Shown here piece by piece: positions 1 through 9,879 of a stretch of DNA of 64,000 nt. Where the stretch lies: NCBI GenBank assembly GCA_018240465.1, contig JAFEFS010000084.1, positions 1-64,000 of the forward strand. The letters are read 5' to 3'. The notes under the pieces were generated by a model. That model made no database searches. It saw only the letters and a program-made list of their open reading frames with translations, and had not been told where the DNA came from. A program made the position numbers and the translations under genes. Each line of letters starts with the position of its first letter. The first letter of the stretch is position 1. Source of the DNA: Pseudomonadota bacterium. GTDB taxonomy: Bacteria; Pseudomonadota; Gammaproteobacteria; Xanthomonadales; Rhodanobacteraceae.

Positions 1-1824
1 CCGCCCGGCGGCGGCGTCGCCGGCGCGGGCACCCTGCTCACCTCGACCCCGCTCGGGCCGCTGCTGGCGGGCCTCACCTTCGGCAAGGACGGCAAGTTCT
101 ACGCCGCGCAGATCGCGACGACCGGCAACTTCCTCACCGGCGCGGTCCTTGAGGTCAATCCGGCCAATGGTGCGCTGGTGCGCACAGTCGCTTCTTCGAT
201 CACCTGCGCGAGTTTCCTCACGACCGATCCGGCAAGTGGCGATCTGTTCGTCGACGATTCCTGCGGCGGTGGCGGTTCGGACAATCCGTCGATCTGGCGC
301 ATCGCCAGTCCGGGCAGCGCAACGCCGGCGACAACCGTGTACGCGACGACTTCCGGCACCAATGGCGGGCTCGCCTTTGCGCCCGGCGGCACGCTGTACG
401 CGATCGATTACCTCGGCACAGGCTTGTCGAAGATCGCCGGCACCGCCGCGACCACCCCCGGCCTGCGCACCCAACTCAACGGCGTGGTCTCACCTGCGCT
501 CGACATCGTTGCGCTCGGCACCGGAACGAACGGCGATGCGGCGACATTGGTCGCCGGCACGCAGGCGATCGCCGGCGGTCTGCCGGCCGGCATCAAGATC
601 TACGATGCCACGACCACGCCGATCAGCGCGAAGGCGATGCTGGTGAACAACGCTTTCGCCACGGTCGATCTGCTCGGCCCGGACGGCTGCCTGTATGCCG
701 GCATGGTCACCACGGTGTACAAAATCACCAATGCCGACGGCAGTTGCCCGTTGAAACTCAATCCGGCACTGCTGACACTGAGCCCGTCGACAGTGTCGCC
801 GAATCCCGCACAGGGCACGACACAGACCTTCACCACGCGGTTGCAGAACGCAACCGTGACTGCCGGCACGCCGGTCTACTTCCAGGTCAGCGGCGCCAAC
901 TCGCAAGCTCGAATGGTGCGCGCCGACCAGTACGGCGTTGCGACATTCGCCTTCAACGGAGTCCATGCGGGCGACGACCGTGTTGCTGCGTCAATCGCCA
1001 TCAGCGGGGGGACGACGTTGGTCTCCAACGTCGCCAAAGTGGCTTGGGCCAACGGGTCGCATGTGACCTCGCTCTCGCTCAATCCGAGTCTGCTTGGCGG
1101 CACGGCGGGGCAGAGCATAGCGGTCAAGGCCGTGTTGATCGACCTGTCGGCCAACCCGCTGGTGCGGCTGTCCGGCCAGAGCGTGACGTTCACGCTCGGC
1201 ACGCAATCGTGCGTGGGCAGCACCGATGCGAACGGCGTGGCAAGCTGCGCGATCGCGCTGCCCAGCACGCAAATCGGCCAGGTCACGCTGCGCGCGAACT
1301 TCGCCGGCTCCAGCCAATTTCTTGCCTCTAGCGACAGCAGCGCGTTCACGATCCTGGCTGCCGCCGCCGTGATCACGCCGACGACCACCGCCCTGACCGC
1401 TTCACCGAATCCGGTGACCGCGGGGCAAGCGCTGACGTTGACGGCAAGCGTTGCCGCCAATGCGCCCACGTCGACGACCGGCAGCGCACAAGCCCTGCCC
1501 GCCGCGGCAACCGGCAACGTCACCTTCACCGACAACGGCGCAACGATCGGCGGCGCCGCACTCGATGCCAGCGGCCGCGCGACGTTCGTCACCTCCGCGC
1601 TCGCGGTCGGTGCGCACAGCCTCATTGCGAGCTATGCGGGCGATGCAAACAACGCGGCGAGCACGAGTGCCGCCCTCGCCATCACGGTGCTCGCCGCACC
1701 GAGCGGCATCGCGGTACCGGCACCAGCACTCGCGGCTTGGGCGCTCGCGGCGCTCGCGATTGGTCTGATGCTCGCCGCAGCACGCAAGCGGCGACCGCAG
1801 CGGCGCGCGCGGGTCCGGCCCTGA
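1..1824 (+). CDS. Secreted Ig-repeat protein with IPTL-CTERM-like tail (3' part)
   Basis: The reading frame is open from base 1, so the start lies outside the window; 607 codons are visible. The first ~250 residues are Gly/Thr-rich with repeated strands (GLAFAPGGTLYAIDYLG, LLGPDGCLYAG) that resemble a beta-propeller or NHL-type fold. Three Ig-like domains follow; the last (SPNPVTAGQALTLTASV ... GAHSLIASYAGD) fits the bacterial Ig-like Big_3_5 family. The C-terminus has a Pro-x-Leu-x-x-Trp element, a hydrophobic helix and a basic end (AARKRRPQRR), the layout of IPTL-CTERM sorting tails, although the usual IPTL letters are replaced by VPAPAL. Probably exported and surface-anchored; ligand unknown. 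Confidence 0.75.
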   Translation, partial: PPGGGVAGAGTLLTSTPLGPLLAGLTFGKDGKFYAAQIATTGNFLTGAVLEVNPANGALVRTVASSITCASFLTTDPASGDLFVDDSCGGGGSDNPSIWRIASPGSATPATTVYATTSGTNGGLAFAPGGTLYAIDYLGTGLSKIAGTAATTPGLRTQLNGVVSPALDIVALGTGTNGDAATLVAGTQAIAGGLPAGIKIYDATTTPISAKAMLVNNAFATVDLLGPDGCLYAGMVTTVYKITNADGSCPLKLNPALLTLSPSTVSPNPAQGTTQTFTTRLQNATVTAGTPVYFQVSGANSQARMVRADQYGVATFAFNGVHAGDDRVAASIAISGGTTLVSNVAKVAWANGSHVTSLSLNPSLLGGTAGQSIAVKAVLIDLSANPLVRLSGQSVTFTLGTQSCVGSTDANGVASCAIALPSTQIGQVTLRANFAGSSQFLASSDSSAFTILAAAAVITPTTTALTASPNPVTAGQALTLTASVAANAPTSTTGSAQALPAAATGNVTFTDNGATIGGAALDASGRATFVTSALAVGAHSLIASYAGDANNAASTSAALAITVLAAPSGIAVPAPALAAWALAALAIGLMLAAARKRRPQRRARVRP

Positions 1825-1896
1825 CCCGTCCCGATCCACTCGCGTCGGCGGCGAGAAATCCGGCCAGCCCCTGCATTCGCCGCAGGTTCGACGGCC

Positions 1897-3273
<1,377 letters not shown>

Positions 3274-4164
3274 CTATTTGCCGCCTTCGCCCTTGCTTTC
3301 GCCGAAGTACTTCATGAACTCCGACTTCGGATCGAGCACGATCACGTCGCCGCTGCCGAACGCACTGCGGTAGGCGTCGAGCGAACGATACAGCGCGTAG
3401 AAGTCGGGATTCCTGCCATAGGCCGCCGCGTAGACCTCGGTCGCCTTGGCGTCGCCTTCACCGCGCTTGACCTGCGCATCGCGCTCGGCCTCGGCTTTGA
3501 TGATCTGCACCTGGCGATCGGCGTCGGCGGTGATCTTCGCCGCCTGTTCGGAGCCAGTCGAACGCAGGTCGTTGGCAAGGCGCGCGCGCTCGGAACTCAT
3601 GCGCTTGTACACCGAGGCCAGCACTTCGTCGGGGAACTCGATGCGCTTGATGCGCACGTCGACGACGTGGATGCCGAGACCCACGGCCGCCTTGTTCGCC
3701 TGGTCGCGCACGCGCTCGGTGATGTCCGAACGCGCGCTCGCAATCAGGTCGGACAAGGTGTGCGAGTTGAACTCGAAACGCAGAGGATCCTTGATGATCG
3801 GGGTCAGCCGGCTGTTCGCCTGGCTCTGGAACGAGTCCGCGCCGAACGAGCGGTAGTACAGCGCCGGGTTCTCGATCTGCCACTTCACGTAGAAGTCGAC
3901 ATTGACCGGATTCTTGCCCGAGTCGAAGTAGCGTTCCGGCTTGGCTTCGAGATTGAGCATGCGCCGGTCGAAGCGCACCACGTCCTGGATCAGCGGAATC
4001 TTGAAATGCAGACCAGGCGCATAGTCGGGGCTGGCGTTGCCGCCATCACCCTGGATGCGACCGAACTGGGTGACGAGCGCGCTCTCGCCTTCCTTGACGA
4101 CGAATGCGGAGTTGACCGCGAGCACGACGAGGAGCAGAGCCAGGACTGGAGTGATCAGTTTCAT
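3274..4164 (-). CDS. hflC: HflC, FtsH-modulating SPFH-domain protein
   Basis: Inner-membrane SPFH (band 7) protein that forms a large periplasmic cage with HflK around the FtsH protease and limits its access to membrane substrates. It has 296 residues: one N-terminal signal-anchor helix (LITPVLALLLVVLAVNSAFVV), then the SPFH core and an Ala/Glu/Arg-rich coiled coil (residues ~200-250) typical of the family. Its ATG overlaps the hflK stop by four bases (ATGA), so translation is coupled and the two subunits should be made in matching amounts. The start is unambiguous. Confidence 0.95.
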   Translation of the reverse strand: MKLITPVLALLLVVLAVNSAFVVKEGESALVTQFGRIQGDGGNASPDYAPGLHFKIPLIQDVVRFDRRMLNLEAKPERYFDSGKNPVNVDFYVKWQIENPALYYRSFGADSFQSQANSRLTPIIKDPLRFEFNSHTLSDLIASARSDITERVRDQANKAAVGLGIHVVDVRIKRIEFPDEVLASVYKRMSSERARLANDLRSTGSEQAAKITADADRQVQIIKAEAERDAQVKRGEGDAKATEVYAAAYGRNPDFYALYRSLDAYRSAFGSGDVIVLDPKSEFMKYFGESKGEGGK

Positions 4165-5216
4165 TGCGCGGCTCCCGTCGCAGCAGCGGCGGCGGCCGCC
4201 GCATCAGCCTTCATCTTGTCCAGCGGCAGATAGAGGATGTTCTTGCCGTTGCCCGAATCGACCACCTTCTGGCTGTGTCCGAGCACCTGTTGCATCGTCT
4301 CGAGGTACAGGCGCTTGCGCGTCACCTCGGGTGCGGCGCGGTACTGCGCCTCGATCAGACTGAAGCGCTGTGCATCGCCGGTCGCCTTCGCGATCTGCGC
4401 GCTCTTGTAGCCCTCGGCCTCGGCGAGAATCCTCGCCGCGTCACCGCGCGCGATCGGCACGACCTTCGCCGCATAGGCCTGCGCATCGTTGATCGCCTGC
4501 TTCTGGTTGTTGCTCGCGTTGTTGACGTCGTCGAAGGCTTCCTTGACCTCGTGCGGCGGAGCGAAGTTCTGGAAATTGATCTCGTTGACGTTGAGTCCGA
4601 CTGCATAACCGTCCAGCGTGCCCTGCAGCACCTTTTTCGTCTCACCGACGATGTCGGCGCCGTGGCTGGACAGGATCTGGTCCATGTCGCTGGAGCCGAT
4701 CACCTGACGCACCGCGCTTTCCGCGGCCTGCTTGAGCGTGTCGTCGACCGCGGTCGCCGAAAACAGGTATTTCTGCGCGTCGACGACTTGATACTGCACG
4801 GTAAAGTTGATCTGGACGATGTTCTCGTCCTTCGTGAGCATGCGCACTTCGTCGGCGGTCTGCCGGCTGATCGTCTCGACCTTGATCACACGCTCGATCG
4901 GCGCAGGCCACTTGAGGTTGAGGCCGCTGCGCATGATGCGATCGAACTTGCCGAAACGCAGGACGACACCGACGCGCTGCGCGTCGATCGAAACCCAGCT
5001 GTCGAACACGGCCCAGACCATCATCAGCGCGACGATGCCGAGCAGGATGCCGCCGAACGGCGGCGAAGACGAGGCGCCGCCGCTACCGCCGTTGCCGCCG
5101 CCGAACAGGCCGCCCAGGCCTTCGCGCAGCTTGCGCAGGAATGCCTCGAATTCGTTCGAGTCGTTCTTGCGTTTCCAGGGATCGCGGTTGCCGCTGCCAG
5201 GTTCGTTCCAGGCCAT
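4161..5216 (-). CDS. hflK: HflK, FtsH-modulating SPFH-domain protein
   Basis: Partner of HflC in the FtsH-HflKC membrane complex. It has 351 residues: a hydrophilic cytoplasmic N-terminus beginning MAWNEPGSGNRDPW, a Gly/Ser-rich stretch (residues ~35-55), one transmembrane helix (GGILLGIVALMMVWAVFDSWVS), the SPFH domain and a C-terminal Ala-rich coiled coil ending in a run of alanines. The ATG at 5216 is preferred over an in-frame ATG 30 bases upstream because the MAWNEPG start is conserved. It lies 89 bases downstream of hflX and overlaps hflC by four bases. Confidence 0.95.
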   Translation of the reverse strand: MAWNEPGSGNRDPWKRKNDSNEFEAFLRKLREGLGGLFGGGNGGSGGASSSPPFGGILLGIVALMMVWAVFDSWVSIDAQRVGVVLRFGKFDRIMRSGLNLKWPAPIERVIKVETISRQTADEVRMLTKDENIVQINFTVQYQVVDAQKYLFSATAVDDTLKQAAESAVRQVIGSSDMDQILSSHGADIVGETKKVLQGTLDGYAVGLNVNEINFQNFAPPHEVKEAFDDVNNASNNQKQAINDAQAYAAKVVPIARGDAARILAEAEGYKSAQIAKATGDAQRFSLIEAQYRAAPEVTRKRLYLETMQQVLGHSQKVVDSGNGKNILYLPLDKMKADAAAAAAAATGAAQ

Positions 5217-5305
5217 CTTGGTCTCCGATAGGCAACCGGAATTCAACCAGCGGTTGCCTTGGAATTGTACGGGTCAAAAGTCAAAGGTCAAACGTTGGCG
5301 GCGAT

Positions 5306-6754
5306 TCAGTGCGGCAGCCACAACTCGCCGCCGGCTTTCCGCCGGGGGTCTTCGCCATGGGCCGGCGGTGCCGTATCGTCGTCGATACCCGATGCGATCT
5401 GCGCGCGCAGCCACTCGCCTTCGCCGTCCGGCAAGCCGAACAACGGCTCGATCAACGCGCGCGGCGCATCGATCCGGACTTCCCAACCGCACTCGGCCGG
5501 GCGCTCCGCGCGGACGAAGCCCGCCGCGATCAAGCGCGCACGCAGGCGTCCGGCATGGTCCGGCAACGCAAGCCAGCCGTGCACGCGATCGTGCTGCAGC
5601 GCCGTCGTCAACGCGTCGCGCAGCAGATCGATGCCCGCACCGGTGACCGCGGACACCCAGGCGCGCGCGGTCCGCCCGCCATCGAGGCGATCGAGGCGCG
5701 GAGCAGTCTGCTTCTGTTGGGACGTGCGGACGGGATCGGATGCGCCTTGATCTTCGCCGTCATCGGCGGTGGCCAGCAAATCAATCTTGTTGTAGACGAA
5801 AATCTGCGGCACGTCCTGTGCACCGATTTCCTCGAGCACGCGCTGCACTTCCTCGATGCAGCGGTCGCGCTCGGGATCGGCCGCATCGACCACGTGCAGC
5901 AAGATGTCCGCCTCGCGCGTCTCCGACAGAGTGGATTTGAACGCGGCGACGAGATCGTGCGGCAGATCGCGGATGAACCCGACCGTATCGGCGAGCAGCA
6001 CCGGCCCGCAGGCGAGACCGTCAATGCGGCGCAGCGTAGGGTCCAGCGTCGCGAACAACTGGTCGGCCGCGTAGACGCCGGCGCCGGTGATCGTGTTGAA
6101 CAGTGTCGACTTGCCGGCGTTCGTATAGCCGACCAGCGCCGCCGTCGGCACCGAATTGCGCTGGCGTGCGCGCTTGGCCGTGTTGCGCTGGATCTCGACC
6201 TTTTCCAGACGCTGTTCGAGCTGCTTCATGCGCGCGGCGAGCAGGCGGCGGTCGAGTTCGAGCTGGGTTTCGCCGGGACCGCGCAGGCCGATCGCACCGC
6301 CGCGCTGGCGCTCCAGGTGGGTCCAGCCGCGCACCAGTCGTGTCGACATGTGCTTGAGCTGGGCGAGCTCGACCTGCAGTTTGCCCTCGTGCGAGCGCGC
6401 ACGCTGGGCGAAGATGTCGAGGATGAGGCCGGTGCGGTCGACGACGCGGCACTCGGCATACCTTTCCAGATTGCGCTCCTGTACGGGCGAGAGCGCGTGA
6501 TTGACCAGGATCAGATCGGCGTCCAGCGCGGCTCGCTGTGCTTTCAGCTCCTCGGCCTTGCCGGTGCCGACGAAGAACTTCGGATTCGGCTTGTCGATGC
6601 GCGCGCCGAGACTGCCGACCACGGTTGCGCCGGCCGAACGCGCGAGTTCGCCGAACTCGTCGGCCTCATCGACATTGCGGGAAGCGGCGGGATCTCCCAC
6701 CCAGCGCGGCTGCAGCAGCAGCGCGCGTTCACCTTTGCGCGAACGTTCGAACAG
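5306..6754 (-). CDS. hflX: HflX, ribosome-splitting GTPase (probable CTG start)
   Basis: Translation-associated GTPase that binds 50S subunits and rescues stalled or heat-damaged ribosomes. The N-terminal HflX domain (KPNPKFFVGTGKAEEL) is followed by the G domain: G1 GYTNAGKST at ~residue 208, G3 DTVGF, G4 NKIDLL. The first conventional start is GTG at 6700 (464 residues), but the conserved family N-terminus (E. coli begins MFDRYDAGEQAVLV) is encoded upstream as LFERSRKGERALLL. Its first codon is CTG at 6754, two codons after the in-frame TAA of hfq, with GGAAGGA nine bases before it. No ATG, GTG or TTG lies between that TAA and 6700. I therefore annotate a 482-residue protein from CTG. Confidence 0.85.
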   Translation of the reverse strand: MFERSRKGERALLLQPRWVGDPAASRNVDEADEFGELARSAGATVVGSLGARIDKPNPKFFVGTGKAEELKAQRAALDADLILVNHALSPVQERNLERYAECRVVDRTGLILDIFAQRARSHEGKLQVELAQLKHMSTRLVRGWTHLERQRGGAIGLRGPGETQLELDRRLLAARMKQLEQRLEKVEIQRNTAKRARQRNSVPTAALVGYTNAGKSTLFNTITGAGVYAADQLFATLDPTLRRIDGLACGPVLLADTVGFIRDLPHDLVAAFKSTLSETREADILLHVVDAADPERDRCIEEVQRVLEEIGAQDVPQIFVYNKIDLLATADDGEDQGASDPVRTSQQKQTAPRLDRLDGGRTARAWVSAVTGAGIDLLRDALTTALQHDRVHGWLALPDHAGRLRARLIAAGFVRAERPAECGWEVRIDAPRALIEPLFGLPDGEGEWLRAQIASGIDDDTAPPAHGEDPRRKAGGELWLPH

Positions 6755-6760
6755 GAGGAT

Positions 6761-7021
6761 TTATCCTTCCGCAGCGTCCGTCTCGGTCCCGCCATGCGCC
6801 TGATCGCCGCCGATGCGCACGTTGCGGCTCGGCACGATCGTCGAAATGGCGTGCTTGTAGACCATCTGGCTGACGGTATTGCGCAGCAGCACGACGAACT
6901 GGTCGAATGACTCGACCGTCCCCTGCAGCTTGATGCCATTGACCAGATAGATCGACACCGGAACGCGCTCGCGGCGCAACGCATTCAGGAACGGATCCTG
7001 CAACGACTGACCCTTGGACAT
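6761..7021 (-). CDS. hfq: RNA chaperone Hfq
   Basis: Hexameric Sm-like protein that pairs small RNAs with mRNAs and affects RpoS translation in relatives. 86 residues. The conserved N-terminus [20 protein letters not shown], Sm1 motif ([10 protein letters not shown]) and Sm2 motif ([10 protein letters not shown]) are intact; the short C-terminal tail is acidic and Gly-rich ([10 protein letters not shown]). A strong AAGGAG ribosome binding site precedes the ATG. The TAA stop is in the same frame as hflX and only six bases before its proposed CTG start, so the two are probably coupled. A promoter is visible about 100 bases upstream. Confidence 0.97.
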   Translation of the reverse strand: MSKGQSLQDPFLNALRRERVPVSIYLVNGIKLQGTVESFDQFVVLLRNTVSQMVYKHAISTIVPSRNVRIGGDQAHGGTETDAAEG

Positions 7022-7118
7022 TCTTCTTCTCCTTGCTTTCTTACCAACTTGTACGAACCGACAAAAAGCGGCGACCCAAGGAAAATATGGTCGCAGCGCT
7101 TCGGCTCAAGATGGTGAA

Positions 7119-7146
7119 ATTCTATACCTTTTCAACAAATTAACAA
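7119..7146 (-). promoter_or_regulatory. Predicted sigma-70 promoter for hfq-hflX-hflKC
   Basis: Minus-strand TTGTTA (7146-7141), 16-base spacer, TAGAAT (7124-7119), about 95 bases upstream of the hfq start, in an AT-rich patch. It would let hfq be expressed separately from miaA. Confidence 0.45.
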
Positions 7147-7182
7147 GTCCGCGGAGATTTTCCGAACAGCGTGCCCCTGGAG

Positions 7183-7300
7183 GCGTTCCCGCGAGGACGG
7201 GCTTTCAACGGCAGAAGGGCTGGCCAACCCGTTCTTGCTCTCGTGCCGGAGAACCAACAACTGGGTGCCGGATTCCGCTTCGCCGGCCCGGAATGACGGG
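7183..7300. repeat. CGTCATTCC-family palindromic repeat, degenerate copy
   Basis: Spacer between miaA and hfq. It contains GCGTTCCCGCGAGGACGGG and, inverted, GGATTCCGCTTCGCCGGCC followed by GGAATGACGGG. The same outward-facing CGTCATTCC / GGAATGACG ends occur near 23103, 36231 and 37288. Likely a REP-like, structure-forming 3'-end element. Confidence 0.5.
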
Positions 7301-7313
7301 CAAATAGCGCGCC

Positions 7314-8279
7314 CTACGAGCGCAGGAAATCGGCGGCGAGCCGCTCCGCCCGCACAGCATGTCCGGGATCGAACGGATCGATCGCAACCGCGTCGCGATC
7401 GGAGCGGAACCAGGTGATCTGGCGCTTGGCGAGCTGACGCGTGGCGTGGATCGCGCGTTCGCGGCATTCGGCCAGATCGTATGCGCCGTCGAGATGCTGC
7501 CAGACCTGACGATAGCCGACCGCACGCATCGAGGCGAGATCGGGGTGCAGCGCCTGCCACGGACTCGATCCGGGGCCGCCACGCGCGCGCAAGCGGCGTA
7601 CCTCGTCGAGAAACCCCTGCGCGAACATCGCATCGAGGCGCTCGGCGATGCGTGCGTGCAGAACCGCGCGATCCTCGGGCATCAGCACGAGCTTGAGCAC
7701 CCGATACGCGAAACGCTCACGCAATCCGCCCTGCTGCCGGGAGAGAGGCTTGCCGGTCAACTCGATGACCTCGAGCGCGCGCTGGATGCGCTGCGTGTCG
7801 CCCGAACGGATGCGTGTCGCGGCCGGCGGATCGAGCGCGGCCAGGCGCGCGTGCAGGGCCGGCCAGCCCAGATCCCTCGCCTCCCGCGCAAACCGCTCGC
7901 GCAAAGCGGCGTCGGCTTCGGGAAGGTCCGACAGCCCGTACTGCAGCGCACGGAAATACAGGCCGGTGCCACCGACCAGCAGCGGCGTCTTTCCCGCGGC
8001 AGTGATTGCCGCCATCTCGCGCAGCGCATCGACGCGGAACTCGGCCGCCGAATAGGTCTGCGCCGGATCGCGTATGTCGATCAGCCGATGCGGGCAGCGT
8101 GCCAAGGTATCCGCGTCCGGCTTCGCCGCGCCGATGTCCATGCCACGATAAACCAGCGCCGAATCGACGCTGACCAGTTCCACGTCGAAACGCTGCGCCA
8201 GACGCAGGGCGAGCGCGGTCTTGCCCGAGGCGGTCGGGCCCATGAGGAAGATGGCGAGCGGGCGGTGATCTGCAGCCAT
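7314..8279 (-). CDS. miaA: tRNA dimethylallyltransferase
   Basis: Adds a dimethylallyl group to N6 of A37 in tRNAs reading UNN codons; MiaB, also in this window at 51457, then methylthiolates the product. 321 residues. Walker-A motif GPTASGKT at residues 14-21, [16 protein letters not shown] region, the DxxD-type RLIDI segment and the [12 protein letters not shown] motif are intact. It heads the miaA-hfq-hflX cluster on the minus strand and is separated from hfq by a 292-base spacer holding a promoter and a repeat. Confidence 0.96.
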   Translation of the reverse strand: MAADHRPLAIFLMGPTASGKTALALRLAQRFDVELVSVDSALVYRGMDIGAAKPDADTLARCPHRLIDIRDPAQTYSAAEFRVDALREMAAITAAGKTPLLVGGTGLYFRALQYGLSDLPEADAALRERFAREARDLGWPALHARLAALDPPAATRIRSGDTQRIQRALEVIELTGKPLSRQQGGLRERFAYRVLKLVLMPEDRAVLHARIAERLDAMFAQGFLDEVRRLRARGGPGSSPWQALHPDLASMRAVGYRQVWQHLDGAYDLAECRERAIHATRQLAKRQITWFRSDRDAVAIDPFDPGHAVRAERLAADFLRS

Positions 8280-8468
8280 GACGGTCGTGCTGCGCTGGCT
8301 CAGACGTCAGCGAACTGCTTAAGCGCGATTTGCATGGTTGTCCGATCTCCATCCTTGCGGTTGGCTGCCTTGATCGCAGCCCTGCCCGTCAGTCGCCGCG
8401 ACCGGGCCCGGGTAGTCTACACATGAGCCGATATCGTCCGCAGCGTGCCATCGGTGCATCATTCGCAT

Positions 8469-8486
8469 AATACTTTTTGAAGTATT
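8469..8486. promoter_or_regulatory. Palindrome upstream of the vapBC remnant
   Basis: Perfect 7-bp inverted repeat AATACTT-TTTG-AAGTATT directly before the VapB-like remnant. It is an AT-rich island in GC-rich DNA. Position and symmetry suggest the former autoregulatory operator and promoter of a toxin-antitoxin pair. Confidence 0.4.
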
Positions 8487-8491
8487 ACCTC

Positions 8492-8725
8492 ACGCAAACC
8501 GCGAACGTCACACAGAAGGGCCGGATCACCGTGCCGTCGGGGCATCCGGCGCGCACTCGGCATCCGCCCTGGCGGCAAGGTGCGCTGCACGCGCAAGGGC
8601 CGCGGCGTGCTGGTCAATGCAGTCGATGAACCGGAGGCGGCTTCGCCGTCCGGCGTGGCGGCGCCGTGCGGCATACGTTCGACCGCAATCTGGCCAAACT
8701 GCAAGGCACGAAAGCCGTGAGTTGA
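8492..8725 (+). pseudogene. Remnant of a vapBC toxin-antitoxin locus
   Basis: From 8492 the frame reads TQTANVTQKGRITVPSG, an AbrB/SpoVT-type antitoxin N-terminus with ACG where ATG is expected. At the GGGG run 8539-8542 one extra G shifts the frame; beyond it the +1 frame continues IRRALGIRPGGKVRCTRK and GRGVLVNAVDEP. From ~8661 to the TGA at 8723-8725 a third frame reads [18 protein letters not shown], which matches the C-terminal end of VapC PIN-domain toxins (TFDR-x-LAK-x-x-G). Most of the toxin and the antitoxin C-terminus are missing. The 489-base stretch between miaA and tdh holds only this remnant and the flanking regulatory sites. Confidence 0.6.
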
Positions 8726-8737
8726 TGGCGCGCGCGG

Positions 8738-8743
8738 TATAAT
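8738..8743 (+). promoter_or_regulatory. -10 element upstream of tdh
   Basis: Consensus TATAAT 25 bases before the tdh ATG. No good -35 hexamer at 16-18 bases, so it may depend on an activator. The start site would lie only about 20 bases before tdh. Confidence 0.45.
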
Positions 8744-8768
8744 CACGCACTCCATTCAGGACACACCC

Positions 8769-9806
8769 ATGTCGCAAGCAATGATGAAGGCGCTGGTCAA
8801 GCGCGAAGCCGGCAAAGGCATCTGGATGGAGCAAGTGCCGATGCCCGAGATCGGCCCGAACGAGGTGCTGGTCAAGCTCGAAAAGACCGCTATCTGCGGC
8901 ACCGACCTGCACATCTACAAATGGGACGAGTGGTCGCAGCGCACGATCAAGCCGGGCCTGGTCATCGGCCACGAATTCGTCGGCCGCATCGTCGACATGG
9001 GCCCCGGCGTGCGTGGCTACACGATCGGCCAGCGCGTCTCGGCCGAAGGCCACATCGTCTGCGGCGTCTGCCGCAACTGCCGTGCGGGCAAGCAGCACCT
9101 GTGCCCGCACACGATCGGCATCGGCGTGAACCGCAACGGCGCGTTCGCCGAATACATCGCGATGCCGGCATCGAACCTGTGGCCGGTGCCGGACCAGATT
9201 CCGTCCGAACTCGCCGCGTTCTTCGACCCGTACGGCAATGCCGCGCACTGCGCGCTCGAGTTCGACCTGATCGGCGAGGACGTGCTGATCACCGGCGCCG
9301 GCCCGATCGGCATCATCGCCGCGGGCATCGCCAAGCACGTCGGCGCGCGCAACGTCGTCGTCACCGACGTCAACGACTATCGATTGAAACTCGCCGCCGA
9401 CATGGGTGCGACGCGGGTGGTCAACGTGTCCAAGCAGTCGCTGAAAGACGTCATGGCCGACCTGCACATGGAAGGCTTTGACGTCGGCATGGAGATGAGC
9501 GGCAACCCGCGCGCATTCGGCGACATGCTCGACTGCATGTACCACGGCGGCAAGATCGCGATGCTCGGCATCATGCCGAACGGCGCCGGCATCAACTGGG
9601 ACAAGGTCATCTTCAAGGGCCTCGTCCTGCACGGCATCTATGGCCGGCGCATGTACGAGACCTGGTACAAGATGACCCAGATGCTGCTGACCGGATTCCC
9701 GCTGCAGAAGGTGCTCACCCACCAGATCCACATCGACGACTTCCGGCGCGGCTTCGAGCTGATGGATGCCGGCGCCTGCGGCAAGGTCGTCTGCTCCTGG
9801 AATTGA
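8769..9806 (+). CDS. tdh: L-threonine 3-dehydrogenase
   Basis: NAD-dependent zinc alcohol-dehydrogenase-family enzyme oxidising L-threonine to 2-amino-3-ketobutyrate, which Kbl (12993) cleaves to glycine and acetyl-CoA. 345 residues (E. coli 341). Catalytic zinc ligands in [15 protein letters not shown] and GHEF, structural zinc cysteines in [15 protein letters not shown], and a nucleotide-binding fold ([19 protein letters not shown]). In many proteobacteria kbl and tdh are adjacent; here two unrelated genes lie between them, so the pathway is encoded by separate transcription units. Confidence 0.95.
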   Translation: MSQAMMKALVKREAGKGIWMEQVPMPEIGPNEVLVKLEKTAICGTDLHIYKWDEWSQRTIKPGLVIGHEFVGRIVDMGPGVRGYTIGQRVSAEGHIVCGVCRNCRAGKQHLCPHTIGIGVNRNGAFAEYIAMPASNLWPVPDQIPSELAAFFDPYGNAAHCALEFDLIGEDVLITGAGPIGIIAAGIAKHVGARNVVVTDVNDYRLKLAADMGATRVVNVSKQSLKDVMADLHMEGFDVGMEMSGNPRAFGDMLDCMYHGGKIAMLGIMPNGAGINWDKVIFKGLVLHGIYGRRMYETWYKMTQMLLTGFPLQKVLTHQIHIDDFRRGFELMDAGACGKVVCSWN

Positions 9807-9879
9807 AACGTACGGCGGTCGCCGCAACGGCGGAAAAGACGCACCGTCGTTGCGTCGACGCCGGCATGAACGCGGACGC

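Noticed and set aside
7022..7313. Possible small RNA between miaA and hfq
   Set aside because: Only a promoter toward hfq and a degenerate palindrome are visible; no terminator defines an RNA.
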